Shown: positions 8,403-17,700 of the stretch, piece by piece
Layout of the letters: each line of letters opens with the position of its first letter
Numbering within the stretch: position 1 is the stretch's first letter
From: Fontisphaera persica
Lineage (GTDB): Bacteria > Verrucomicrobiota > Verrucomicrobiia > Limisphaerales > Fontisphaeraceae
NCBI RefSeq assembly: GCF_024832785.1
Contig: NZ_CP116615.1
Location: 620,001-684,000, forward strand
DNA length: 64,000 nucleotides
Reading direction: 5' to 3'
Program-made: the position numbers and the translations under genes
The notes under the pieces: model-generated
Database searches by the model: none
What the model saw: only the letters and a program-made list of their open reading frames with translations
What the model was told of the DNA's origin: nothing

Positions 8403-10538
8403 TTATTGGCCACGGATTTGCCAGCGGATTTTCACCGCCACGTCCCGGCGGAAATCAGGGATGGCCATTTTGATTCGGCCCTCTTTGACCGGAAGGGTTA
8501 TTTCCTGTAGCGATTGTCCTTTGCGCGTGTCGAACCATTGCGCCTGACAAGTGGCGGCGGGTATTTCGGCCAATTCCAATGCGGCGCCACTGACCAGGGG
8601 AGCTTCCTGTTTTTCCATGGCCAGATTCCACCAGGTGGCTTGTGGGTGCCAAATCCAAAAATAAGCCAGGCCATCTCCTTTTTGTCCAAAGGCCTTGAGC
8701 GGCGGCGTGGCAAGGGCGGGAGTGGGTTTTAGTTGGCCGCGGTTGAAGGGAATGTCGCGGGCGAAACGAGCCAGCGCGGTGTAAACGGGATAGGCGTTGC
8801 GCCGGTGAATGTCATCCCAATACCAGTGGCAGACGGTGCTGCCGTAACCCAGCGCCAGGGTCAGCCAGAGGCCATTATGCAAATGCACCCATTCCTGGTC
8901 CTGGTCCAACTGTGGGGCGCGCTGCCAGTTGGCGTCGGTGATGCCATATTCCGCAAAGAACAGCGGGCGGTCTTTCAATCGGTCGCGATTCAATTCAAAC
9001 TGAGTGGTGATGCTGGCCACTTCGTCTTTCCAGATGTCTCCCGAAGGGGGGCGCAGGTAATGATGTTGATTGGCGGCGTCCAAGTCCGGGTGGGCGTAAT
9101 CTTTGGAGGGCGAGTGCCAGGTGCTGTTCACGCGCAAATGCCGGTACACATCCACGGTATCCAGGTAGCGCGCCAGTTCGGTGTAAAAGGGTTCGGTGGG
9201 CAGGCCCGGGTCCATTTCATTGAAGTACTCCCATGCGGCCACGTGAGTCGAGTATCCCCAACGCGCCACCGCATAGCGCAGCAATCGGCGGGCGTAATCA
9301 GTGGCGGTGCGATAAGCCCGCCCGCCGGCCTGGCGCAAATGGTGCATATAATGGTCGCGGGTGAATAAAACGATTTGCAAATGCACCCCGCTTTGCTCGG
9401 CCGTCTCCAGAATCTGGTCCAGATAAAAACAATCACGCGCATTATAGACACCCAACACGGGGCGGTTGGGGTCTGCTTCCTCCAGCAGCTCCGGCCCGCC
9501 GCGGGCCTCCTGCAGGGAAAAGTCGCGCATATACACCGCGCCCGCGCGATTCAGGCGAAAGACCATTTGCGGCAGGACGGCCCAATTTTGATTGGTGAAC
9601 GCCAGGGTGTAGGGCGACCATTGCCGGCGGGAGGGGAGAGTTTGGGGGCCGGCCAAATCGAAACTCGCCTCGGCCTGGCCCTCGGTGCGGTAGCTTAAGC
9701 GAAATGTGTATGCCGTTTGGGTGCGCAACACCACCGGCTGGGAAGGGTTCATGGTGACCGCAGCCCCGGCCTCGCCACTTAACTTCACGCACAACCGGTT
9801 GGCATGGAAGCCCGTGGCGTCGGGGCTGACCACCAAGGGCGGATTCCAGTTCCACGAGCGGCCCCACGCGCTTTTCCGCGCCTCGATGCCCAGCCCCCAA
9901 TCCTCGGCGCAGGCCCATACGCGGGCAAAATTGCCGCCAGCGGCGCCCAAACGCCGGAGCATTTCCCCCTGCAGGGCCACCTCTTTGATGAAGGCCACGT
10001 TTTGGCCGATGGCAAAAAACGGCGTGCCATCCGTAAATTCCAAATATCGCGTGTCATTGGTGGAGACGCGCAGAAAGCCCCGGCGAGCGGAAGGGCGGGA
10101 TTCAAAAGTAAATTCCTCGGACTGCACGGTGCCCGCCCGGTCGGTGAGCAAAGCCCAGGCACGATAGCGGCCGGTTTCCGATGGTGCGAAACGGGCTTTC
10201 CATAATGCCGGACCGCTAGGATACCAAAGCTCGCCACCTTCTGCCCGGCCCGGGCGCGAAATTTTTTCGTAGGGTTGATAATAAAAGGCGGGCAAGGTCA
10301 GCCGGTCTCCTGAGGGAGTGACCATTTCCACCCGCAAATCCACCTCCAGAGGATCGTAAGGATTTTCAGCCACGGCTTGAATGGGGAACGTGAATTCAAT
10401 TCTCTCGAAACGTCCCACGCTGGTTGTCGAAAGCTCCACCGGCAGCCGCCGGTCTGCGGGGGCGGCCGTTGCGATTTCCACCATGATAAGCCAGAAACAA
10501 AGCCAAAGGCTGGCACAGTTCATCCCAGAGAGCTTCAT
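8403..10538 (-). CDS. Secreted GH-A-like hydrolase with DUF5060-like N-terminus
   Basis: 711 residues from the ATG at 10538, where AGGATAAAGCT precedes the start; an extension to 10625 would precede the signal peptide (SLWLCFWLIMVEIATAAPA). Residues about 30-150 resemble the beta-sandwich DUF5060 found ahead of glycosidase barrels (RFERIEFTF, RYRAWALLTDRAG). A jelly-roll-like insert lies at about 235-345 (SGEAGAAVTMNPSQPVVL, YTFRLSYRTEG). The barrel carries WEYFNEMDPG with Glu441 as acid/base candidate and FFAEYGITD with Glu530 as nucleophile candidate. A carbohydrate-binding insert within the barrel entry is less usual. Specificity is not readable. It is divergent from argD with a 199-bp gap. 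Confidence 0.75.
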   Translation of the reverse strand: MKLSGMNCASLWLCFWLIMVEIATAAPADRRLPVELSTTSVGRFERIEFTFPIQAVAENPYDPLEVDLRVEMVTPSGDRLTLPAFYYQPYEKISRPGRAEGGELWYPSGPALWKARFAPSETGRYRAWALLTDRAGTVQSEEFTFESRPSARRGFLRVSTNDTRYLEFTDGTPFFAIGQNVAFIKEVALQGEMLRRLGAAGGNFARVWACAEDWGLGIEARKSAWGRSWNWNPPLVVSPDATGFHANRLCVKLSGEAGAAVTMNPSQPVVLRTQTAYTFRLSYRTEGQAEASFDLAGPQTLPSRRQWSPYTLAFTNQNWAVLPQMVFRLNRAGAVYMRDFSLQEARGGPELLEEADPNRPVLGVYNARDCFYLDQILETAEQSGVHLQIVLFTRDHYMHHLRQAGGRAYRTATDYARRLLRYAVARWGYSTHVAAWEYFNEMDPGLPTEPFYTELARYLDTVDVYRHLRVNSTWHSPSKDYAHPDLDAANQHHYLRPPSGDIWKDEVASITTQFELNRDRLKDRPLFFAEYGITDANWQRAPQLDQDQEWVHLHNGLWLTLALGYGSTVCHWYWDDIHRRNAYPVYTALARFARDIPFNRGQLKPTPALATPPLKAFGQKGDGLAYFWIWHPQATWWNLAMEKQEAPLVSGAALELAEIPAATCQAQWFDTRKGQSLQEITLPVKEGRIKMAIPDFRRDVAVKIRWQIRGQ

Positions 10539-10737
10539 AGCTTTATCCTGACACATCGGGCAGGGGAGGCAAGGTTGGACGCGTATGACGGGCTGCGCTT
10601 TTCGGTGTTCTCCAGGGACGCGCAAGGTTTAGTCGGCGGAGGGAGCCTTTGCGCCTGAGGCCTTCCTGCCTGCGCCGATTCATAAATAAGTTGACGGCGC
10701 CGCGCATTTTTCTTTTGCTGCGCGGGTTGGTGTGCAC

Positions 10738-12030
10738 ATGCAAACGACCACACAAGCCATGTCTGCGGGGAACGGCCTGACCTGGGAGGCCGTTAAAAGT
10801 TGTTTTCAGCAATATGTGGTGCCCAGCTATGGGCGCTTTGACCTTTGTTTGACACGCGGACGGGGCGCGTGGGTGTGGGACGTGGAAGGCCGCCAGTATC
10901 TGGATTTGGGCGCTGGTATTGCGGTATGCAGTCTCGGCCATGCGCACCCGGAGCTGGCGGAGGCGCTGGCGGAGCAGGCCCGCACCCTGGTGCATGTGTC
11001 CAACCTTTACTATCACCCTTGGCAGGGGCGGCTGGCCGAGCGTTTGACCCACTTGATTGCCCCGGGCAAGGTGTTTTTCGCCAACAGCGGCGCCGAGGCC
11101 AATGAGGGGTTGTACAAACTGGCCCGGCGCTTTGGGCATGAGGAAGGCCGGTTTGAAATCATCACTGCCGTCAACTCCTTTCATGGCCGTACGCTGGCGG
11201 GCATCGCCGCCACCGGACAGGACAAGGTCAAGAAGGGGTTTGGCCCTTCCGTGCCGGGCTTCCGGCACGTGCCCTTCAATGATTTGCAGGCCGTGAAGGA
11301 GGCGATTTCGCCGGCTACGGTGGCGGTGTTAATCGAGGGAGTGCAGGGTGAAGGTGGCATTACTCCGGCCACGCCGGATTATTTGTTGGGGTTGCGGCGG
11401 TTGTGCGATGAAAACCGTCTGCTCCTGATGATGGATGGAGTGCAATGCGGTTATTTTCGCACGGGCCGTTTTCAAAGTTTCCAGCGCATTCTTGAGGGTA
11501 TATCCGACGCGGAAGGTTTTCTGCCGGATGCCATTTCCATGGCCAAATCGCTGGCGGGCGGCATGCCCATGGGGGCTTTCTGGGTGCGGCAGCCTTATGC
11601 GGATTTGCTGGGACCGGGAAGTCACGCCACCACCTTTGGCGGCACGCCGCTGGCCTGCGCGGCGGCCTTGAAGGTTCTGGACATCGTGGAGCGGGACCAT
11701 TTAGCCGACAACGCCCGCGCCACTGGTGACTGGATGAAACAGCAGTTGGAAAAGCTGGCGGCCCGCTTCCCGCAATGGATTAAATCGGTGCGGGGCCTGG
11801 GTTTTATGCTGGGCTTTGAACTGGCCGACAAGGCAGAAATACCGGCCTTTGCGGCGGCCGATAAACCCGCCTCCCTGCAGATGGTGCAACGGCTGCATGA
11901 GGCGGGCGTGCTCACCATTCCCTCGGGCAACCAGGTGGTCCGCCTGCTTCCTCCGTTGAACCTGACCCAAGAGGAGGCAGCGTTGGGGATTGGAAGAATT
12001 GGGGCGGTCGTCGAGAAACTGGGCTGCTGA
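10738..12030 (+). CDS. argD: Acetylornithine-type class III aminotransferase
   Basis: 430 residues from ATG 10738; a GTG two codons earlier and an ATG at 10759 are alternatives, and no ribosome site decides between them. PLP fold type I class III: LDLGAGIAVCSLGHAHP near 55-71, FFANSGAEANEGLYKLAR for phosphate binding near 115, SFHGRT near 148, and SMAKSLAGG with the PLP lysine at Lys270. The conserved Asp233 that contacts the PLP ring nitrogen is present, but the next residue, almost always Glu in the DE(V/I)Q motif, is Gly234 (MMDGVQCG, codon GGA). The family converts N-acetylglutamate semialdehyde to N-acetylornithine in arginine synthesis. No other arg gene is adjacent, so a different omega-amino substrate remains possible. 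Confidence 0.85.
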   Translation: MQTTTQAMSAGNGLTWEAVKSCFQQYVVPSYGRFDLCLTRGRGAWVWDVEGRQYLDLGAGIAVCSLGHAHPELAEALAEQARTLVHVSNLYYHPWQGRLAERLTHLIAPGKVFFANSGAEANEGLYKLARRFGHEEGRFEIITAVNSFHGRTLAGIAATGQDKVKKGFGPSVPGFRHVPFNDLQAVKEAISPATVAVLIEGVQGEGGITPATPDYLLGLRRLCDENRLLLMMDGVQCGYFRTGRFQSFQRILEGISDAEGFLPDAISMAKSLAGGMPMGAFWVRQPYADLLGPGSHATTFGGTPLACAAALKVLDIVERDHLADNARATGDWMKQQLEKLAARFPQWIKSVRGLGFMLGFELADKAEIPAFAAADKPASLQMVQRLHEAGVLTIPSGNQVVRLLPPLNLTQEEAALGIGRIGAVVEKLGC

Positions 12031-12047
12031 CCTTCGCGAAGGTCAGC
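12026..12047. terminator. Perfect 22-bp palindrome over two convergent stop codons
   Basis: GCTGACCTTC, GC, GAAGGTCAGC forms a perfect inverted repeat. The argD TGA (12028-12030) and the stop of the convergent gene (12043-12045) sit at mirror positions inside it. It would form the same hairpin in both transcripts. There is no U-tract, so it may be a weak terminator or an mRNA 3'-end stabiliser. Confidence 0.6.
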
Positions 12048-12657
12048 GTTCGTCCGGGCGTGTCAGCGTGATGCGATCGCTCCATGCCTCCGCATTTTTC
12101 ATTTGTTTACGCAAAAATTCCTGTAAGTCGCCGGTTTCCGCCGTAAGCACAAAATACGCCTCGGAAGGGTCATCCCCCGGGTTGGTCCGCCATTGATGGC
12201 GTAGGGCTTTGGGGTTCTTCTTCAGCCAGTCTCTCATCCATTTATAGTCCAAACCCTGCAGGGCCAGCTTGCCGTCTTCCAAACGCACCCGCACCACATA
12301 GTGCGATGGAATAGGCGGCGGGACGATGTTTTCAGCGAATTGTCCAAACAGGTTCAAGAACCACTGGTCATCGAGTTTGAACAGATGCCCGGTCATTTTG
12401 GATTCCTTCCCATCGGCGGAATAAGTGACGAAGTAGGCCTTGGCTTCATGCTCGGCCGGTTCAAAACGCCAGCGCTGGCCTTCACCTTCCCAGCGGCCCA
12501 ACAGGGCGGGTTCAAAAAACACATTCTTTTCCTCGTAAAAAGGATTAACCGAGATAACGAAGCAACCGGTGAGGCAGAACAATGCCGCAACCAGCACCAT
12601 GCGGCCCATCTTCCTCGCCGCAGGCCAGTCAGACCCGGCAGGGATGACTCTTTTCAT
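12043..12657 (-). CDS. Putative lipoprotein of unknown function
   Basis: 204 residues from ATG 12657, which overlaps the upstream gene stop by 4 bp (ATGA), supporting this start and translational coupling. The N-terminus has a charged segment, a hydrophobic stretch (MVLVAALFCLTGC) and a lipobox-like LTGC with Cys near residue 32, so it is probably lipid-anchored. The rest is soluble and beta-rich with many aromatic residues (LLGRWEGEGQRWRFEP, SHYVVRVRLEDGKLALQG, SEAYFVLTAETGDLQEFLRK). I do not recognise the family; the pattern resembles small ligand-binding barrel lipoproteins, which is a guess. It is the last gene of a three-gene run. Confidence 0.7.
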   Translation of the reverse strand: MKRVIPAGSDWPAARKMGRMVLVAALFCLTGCFVISVNPFYEEKNVFFEPALLGRWEGEGQRWRFEPAEHEAKAYFVTYSADGKESKMTGHLFKLDDQWFLNLFGQFAENIVPPPIPSHYVVRVRLEDGKLALQGLDYKWMRDWLKKNPKALRHQWRTNPGDDPSEAYFVLTAETGDLQEFLRKQMKNAEAWSDRITLTRPDER

Positions 12658-13019
12658 GGCGATTTTTTGTCTGCAGGCGCTTCTTCAGGTTTTTCAACCA
12701 CCCGGCGGCGCATGATGACATCGTCCTCATCCATCCATGCGATTTCAAAGCCCTTCGCCGCCAGAATGTTAATGCCCCCAGTAATATACCACATCCGCTC
12801 ATCGGCTTTTTCCGGCCGACGGCGGCCCCCAAAAGGAATGACTCGCTGGGTGGTGCCATCCGGCCAGACAATGGTGGTTTGGTCACCGGCAAATCTAAAG
12901 TAGGCATATTCCCATCGTACGGCATCCTGGCTTGCCGGTGGTTTGGCAGGAGTCTCGGCGGCACGGATGGCTAAACCCATGCTGGCCAGTAAGAGGAGAG
13001 CAGCGAGCCATCTTTTCAT
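12654..13019 (-). CDS. Small exported protein of unknown function
   Basis: 121 residues from ATG 13019, which overlaps the preceding stop by 4 bp (ATGA); ATG 13031, four codons earlier, is an alternative. Signal peptide MKRWLAALLLLASMGLAIRAAE, then a compact domain (VRWEYAYFRFAGDQTTIVWP, GGINILAAKGFEIAWMDEDD) and a charged, proline-containing tail. The VRWEYA...LAAKGFE pattern resembles small domains with a conserved WEY motif and a LN.LG.EGWE-like segment seen in many bacteria (DUF4177-like); this is a tentative resemblance. It is translationally coupled to both neighbours. Confidence 0.7.
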   Translation of the reverse strand: MKRWLAALLLLASMGLAIRAAETPAKPPASQDAVRWEYAYFRFAGDQTTIVWPDGTTQRVIPFGGRRRPEKADERMWYITGGINILAAKGFEIAWMDEDDVIMRRRVVEKPEEAPADKKSP

Positions 13020-13234
13020 TGTTTTTTCCATTGTTCGTAGGAGAGAATCGGGCGCGGGGCCAAACCGCTTTTCTCACGCTCCATGTTAATTCTTTCCGCC
13101 TCTGCGCGATAATCCAAGTAATGTCTTCGGTCTTCGGAATCCATGATGCGGTCAACGATACACCCATTACTTGCCAACGCCGCTGTTAGAACAAGAAGCT
13201 TAAATCCGGACCCAAAAGACCACTTGAGTTTCAT
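13016..13234 (-). CDS. Very small putative lipoprotein
   Basis: 72 residues. MKLKWSFGSGFKLLVLTAALASNGC is a signal with a lipobox-like end (Cys25), followed by a short, highly charged helical stretch (SEDRRHYLDYRAEAERINME). Its stop overlaps the next gene start by 4 bp, which supports it as real despite its size. It is first of the run 13234 to 12043 and no function is recognised. The charged helix could tether or partner the two downstream proteins; that is inference from gene order only. Confidence 0.62.
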   Translation of the reverse strand: MKLKWSFGSGFKLLVLTAALASNGCIVDRIMDSEDRRHYLDYRAEAERINMEREKSGLAPRPILSYEQWKKQ

Positions 13235-13540
13235 AGAACAGATTTATAAAGCTCTCATTTCCACCATGTCAACCCTGGGATGGAGGCCATCAGCTCTGGC
13301 TCTGGCGGGAGATGTTGACGTTGTGCGTTGGGGAGATGAAGCTTATTTGCTCGGGCGGCCATGGACTCATTACCCCGACAACCGCCCATGAATCACAGAC
13401 CTGAGACACCTCACCCCTCCGCAATCCCACCAAATATTCGTGAAAATCTTCAAGCAAGCCTGTCCACGTAATATTGGCACAATGGCGTGGAGTTCCCCCA
13501 TGCCCAGCCCCATGATTTCATCAAGGCAGAATAATGGCGC
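13235..13540. other. 306-bp gap with no supported gene
   Basis: This gap lies upstream of the small-lipoprotein run and downstream of the glycosyltransferase ending at 13541. An 82-codon plus-strand frame ending at 13391 has no motif and overlaps the small lipoprotein gene antisense. The stretch just above 13234 is AT-richer (ACAGATTTATAAAGC) and probably holds the promoter of the lipoprotein run. Confidence 0.5.
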
Positions 13541-14578
13541 TCAAGCCGCCATGAGAAAGTCCTTGCCTTCGACGAATCCGCGTTGACGGAGAGCTTGGCG
13601 GATGAGTTGTCGAGCACCTCGATTGGCCACATAGCCGGCTACAAATGCCTTGTCCGGGGGGGGTAATTGCTCGGGCAGTACAGTGATATGGCTGGCGCGG
13701 CCAGGCTGGCATTTGGCGGGGTCCACATCCACGTAACCCGTGATGGTGAGGCCGTGGTTTTCAAGATATGCCGCTCGTTTCCGGGTCACCCGCCCCGCGC
13801 CCCAAATCCATAGGCTTCGTCCTTGCAGGAGGCGTTTGACGGTGCGAGCCAGGTAATAGGCCTTCATCTCGTAAAAGGCTTCCTGGCTGTAACGCGGGTC
13901 CTGGCGCGAGAGTCTCTGCGGGGAATCATTCCAGATGATTACGCGGTGTTTGACTTTGGCCACGCCCACGCCGGCGTCCATCCAGCGGAGCCAAAGCTCA
14001 TAATCTTCGGGAAAAGGGCCGGCCCGATAGCCATCGTAGCGGTCTATGAGATTGCGGCGAAACATGACCGAGGGATGGGCAAAGGGGGATTCGATAAAAC
14101 GGTTCAGGTAAATATCCTCTGCCTTGGTCAGACTGTTCATCCAGTCCACATGCAGCGCAAACCCCTGGTTGGCGGCGGCTTCGCCGCCATATTCGACCAG
14201 CCCGCCCACCAGTCCCAGTTCACTGTCCCAGTCCAGCAATTCCACCTGTTTTTCCAGCCGGTCCGGGTAGCAGACGTCATCGGCATCCATGCGGGCGATG
14301 TAACGTCCGCGGGCCTGGCGCAGGCCGGCTTCCAGCGCGGAAACCAGGCCTTCATGGGGACGGCGGAGAACTTGGATGCGGCGGTCATTCAAGGCCAGAT
14401 GCTGGGCGATTGGGGCCGAGTCGTCCGTGGAGCCATCGTCCACCACGAGCAGCTCCCAGTCGGATAAAGTTTGGGTGCAAATGCTGCGGATGGCGGCGCG
14501 CAGGGTGGCGGCCGCGTTATACACGGGCAGCAACACCGTGACCGCCGGCTCAATAAATTTGGCTCGTCCACGCCGCAT
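13541..14578 (-). CDS. Family 2 glycosyltransferase with C-terminal nucleotide-binding-like domain
   Basis: 345 residues from ATG 14578, with AAGG upstream; a TTG at 14611 is less likely. The GT-A domain fills about residues 12-235: VTVLLPVYNAAATLRAAI, LLVVDDGSTDDS, and a DXD-type metal site in ARMDADDVCYPDR at about 98-100. The C-terminal 100 residues contain a glycine-rich Rossmann-like start (LWIWGAGRVTRKR, about 255-267) followed by ITGYVDVDP, which is typical of a dinucleotide-binding beta-alpha-beta ending in Asp. Such a fusion is uncommon for GT2. It probably transfers a sugar to a surface glycan; donor and acceptor unknown. It is divergent from a secreted-protein gene. Confidence 0.82.
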   Translation of the reverse strand: MRRGRAKFIEPAVTVLLPVYNAAATLRAAIRSICTQTLSDWELLVVDDGSTDDSAPIAQHLALNDRRIQVLRRPHEGLVSALEAGLRQARGRYIARMDADDVCYPDRLEKQVELLDWDSELGLVGGLVEYGGEAAANQGFALHVDWMNSLTKAEDIYLNRFIESPFAHPSVMFRRNLIDRYDGYRAGPFPEDYELWLRWMDAGVGVAKVKHRVIIWNDSPQRLSRQDPRYSQEAFYEMKAYYLARTVKRLLQGRSLWIWGAGRVTRKRAAYLENHGLTITGYVDVDPAKCQPGRASHITVLPEQLPPPDKAFVAGYVANRGARQLIRQALRQRGFVEGKDFLMAA

Positions 14579-14646
14579 AAGACGGGCCTTGACACTATCG
14601 CTCCCCGGCAAGGGGCATCAAGTGAGGAATCGCTGTTAAATTAAGG

Positions 14647-14674
14647 TTGCAGTTAGGCAAAAAATGGATATACA
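14647..14674 (+). promoter_or_regulatory. Possible sigma70-like promoter for the 1096-residue protein gene
   Basis: TTGCAG, a 16-bp spacer and TATACA lie 30-58 bp upstream of ATG 14705, in the AT-richest part of the intergenic gap. The match to consensus is moderate (3/6 and 4/6). Confidence 0.3.
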
Positions 14675-14704
14675 GGTAGTTGAAACCCAAAAAAGCAAAG
14701 CCTT

Positions 14705-17700
14705 ATGAAAACGCTGACTCGACGCGTGTATTCCACGTTTCACTTCACCCTCCTTTGTGCCTTTGCGGTATTATTAGTGGGACTCGTACCCAGCCATGCC
14801 GCCAATATCTTGTGGGTCAGTGACAATGGCACTGACAATACTTTTTCGGATGCGGGTAATTACGCGGATGGGGGATTTATCACCATCCTGCAAAATGCGG
14901 GCCACACGGTGACCCGCTACAATGGCCCGAACAGTCAGAATACCCGTTTGACTGCACAGGAACTAACTCAAATCAACAGCTTTGACCTGATTATCATAGG
15001 GCGCGCTGTCACCAGCACGGCTTTTCAAAATCCCCAGGTCATTGACTGGAATGTCAACATCACCAAGCCGTTGATGACCATCAATGCTTATCTGGCAAGA
15101 GCAAGCCGTTTGGGCTGGTGCACAGGCAGTACGATGATTGATGGCACCCCTACGCCGGTGCGGGCCCTAAATTTGGCTGATCCGGTAACGGAGTATATCT
15201 TCAGCGAAGTCGCCATGAACGGCAACGTCACGGTCAACCCGTATGATGAGGCTCTTCATCGCAACACCAGCCAGGTTTTGGAGGGACCGGTGAGCGGCGG
15301 CCGCGTGCTGGCCGTGGCGGATTTTACGGATTTGGGCGGTACCGCCCGCAATAATATCCCCATCATCATGGAATGGCCGGCGGGAACGCCGGTACGGGGC
15401 GGGGCGGATGTTTTGGGCGGCTATCGCATGTACTTTGCGGCCAGCAGCCGCGAGCCGAACGGCGGCAATATCTTGACCGACTGCGTCGAGAATCTGAGCG
15501 CGACGGGCGAGGCCATGTTTATCAAGGCAGTGGAGATTGCCATCAACCGCGGACAATTGCCTTTTGACCCTTCATCGGCGGTGGGCTTTGCTGGTAATTT
15601 GCAGGATGTGACCGTGCCGGAAGGGACCGTGGTCACGCTGAGTGTCAACGTCACTGGGGCGCCGCCGCGCACCATTCAATGGCAGCAGTGGGATGGAAGC
15701 GGGAGCTTCACCAACATTGAGGGAGCTACGGGTACCTCCCTGCCTTTGGGCGCGGTCATACCGCCGCAAGATGGGATGCAGTTTCGGGTCATTGCCACGA
15801 ACCGCAACGGCAGCGCGACCAGCGCTGTGGCGCGGGTGACGGTCATCACGGACACCAATGCGCCACAAGTGACCCAAATCACCGCGGATGTGTCCATGAA
15901 TCAGGTTTCACTGTTTTTCTCGGAGCCAGTGCGCGCGGCTGAGGCGCAAAACATGAATAACTATGTTTTTACACCGCCTCTGGGAATTCAAAGCGCCACC
16001 TTGTCGGCTGATGGCCGCCGGTTGCAAATCGTGACAGAGCCTTTGACGCCGGGACAACTATACCGACTCATGATTGTGGAAGGCATCCCCGACCGGGCTT
16101 ATTACACCAACTGGCTGGCGGCGGGCACCGAACTAACCTTTTATGCCTGGGTTCGCAGCCAGGGCTTTTTGGCGGCGCAAAGGTACTTTGGCATCAGCGG
16201 CAACGATGTGGCCTCCCTGATTAATTCGCCCAAATACCCCAATGGATGGGATGAACTTTTCCATGTGAACTCGGCCCAGACGCTGCAATCGGCGCCCAAT
16301 CGGGACAATTATGGCGGGCGGCTGATTGGGTGGTTGCGTCCGTTAGAGTCCGGATTCCACACTTTCTTTATTCGCGGGGACGATGGCACGGAGCTGCGGC
16401 TGGGCACCACGGATGACTTTACCACCTTGAGTGTCGTTGCTCAGCAGGCCACCGCTAATCAACCCTTTACCTCTGGCCAGTCCGTATCCATTTATCTGGA
16501 TGCCGGGCAGCGTTATGCGCTGGAGGCGCTTTGGAAAGAGGGGACGGGTGGCGATTATGTGCAGGTGGCCTGGCAGCCGCCCTCTGGCACGGGGCCGGTG
16601 ATTATTCCTGCCGAGGCCCTGGAATGTCTGGCGAATCCCTCCGCCAATCAGGTAACCATTACTGCGCATCCCCAGAGCCGCACCGTTCTGCAAAACCGCA
16701 CTCATACTTTCACGGTGGCGGCCACAGTGACGCCAGCGGATGCGCCGGTGGTTTATACCTGGCAGCGCTGGAATGGTGTGGATACTTTCACCAATGTGGC
16801 CGTGGTTTTGACCAATGCCTACACCACCCGCTTGCTGACGATGGCAGATGATGGGTCTCAGTGGCGGGTTTTGGTGGCTGCGCCCGGCGTGGTGGTTACC
16901 AGCGCGGTGGCCACCTTAACTGTCAGTCAGGACTCAACTCCACCGACGATGTTAAGGGCCATCAACAACCCCGGCAATCCCACCGCCATTATTATTGAGT
17001 TCGATGAGTTGGTGAATCGTGCCATCGCCGAGAGTTCGGCCTCTTACGTGGTTACCAACTTGTGGGACAATTCAACGGTGCCGGTGAATGATGTCACCTT
17101 GCCAGTGTTGTCTGCTGATGGCCGCACGGTGACGCTTTATGTGACGGCGCCGTTGACGAATGGCACTTATTACACGATAACCGCCCACGCTTTTGACCTG
17201 GTGGATAATTATGCTTTGGTCACCCGGCGCATTGAACGCACGGGTTTGTTGGCGCCCAGCGGCCCACAAGGCTTGGTGGTGGTCGAGGCCGAGGATTACG
17301 ACGAAATGATTTCGCGCTCATGGGAGGGGGTGGAGCGTTACTGGACCCTGGTCACCAACCGGGCCGACTTCTCTGGCCGCGGCGCCATGCGCGCCCTGCC
17401 TAATACGGAGGGCAACCGCCCCGGTGGCAATGAAGCGGCATCGTTGGACTTCTTTGTGCAATTCCCCGGCCCGGGACGTTATTTCGTGTGGGTGCGTGGT
17501 GGAGCCGAAGGCGGGGCCGATAATTCCATCCACGTTGGATTGAACAACACGGTGCCTTCCTCGGCCCAGAATGTGCAACAGGGATATGACCTGGGCATGT
17601 CGGGCTGGCATTGGGGCAGCGTGAGCGATACCACCGGCGGCCGGGTCTATTTGGACATTCCCAGCGCGGGGGTGCATCGCGTGCAGGTGTATATGCGGGA

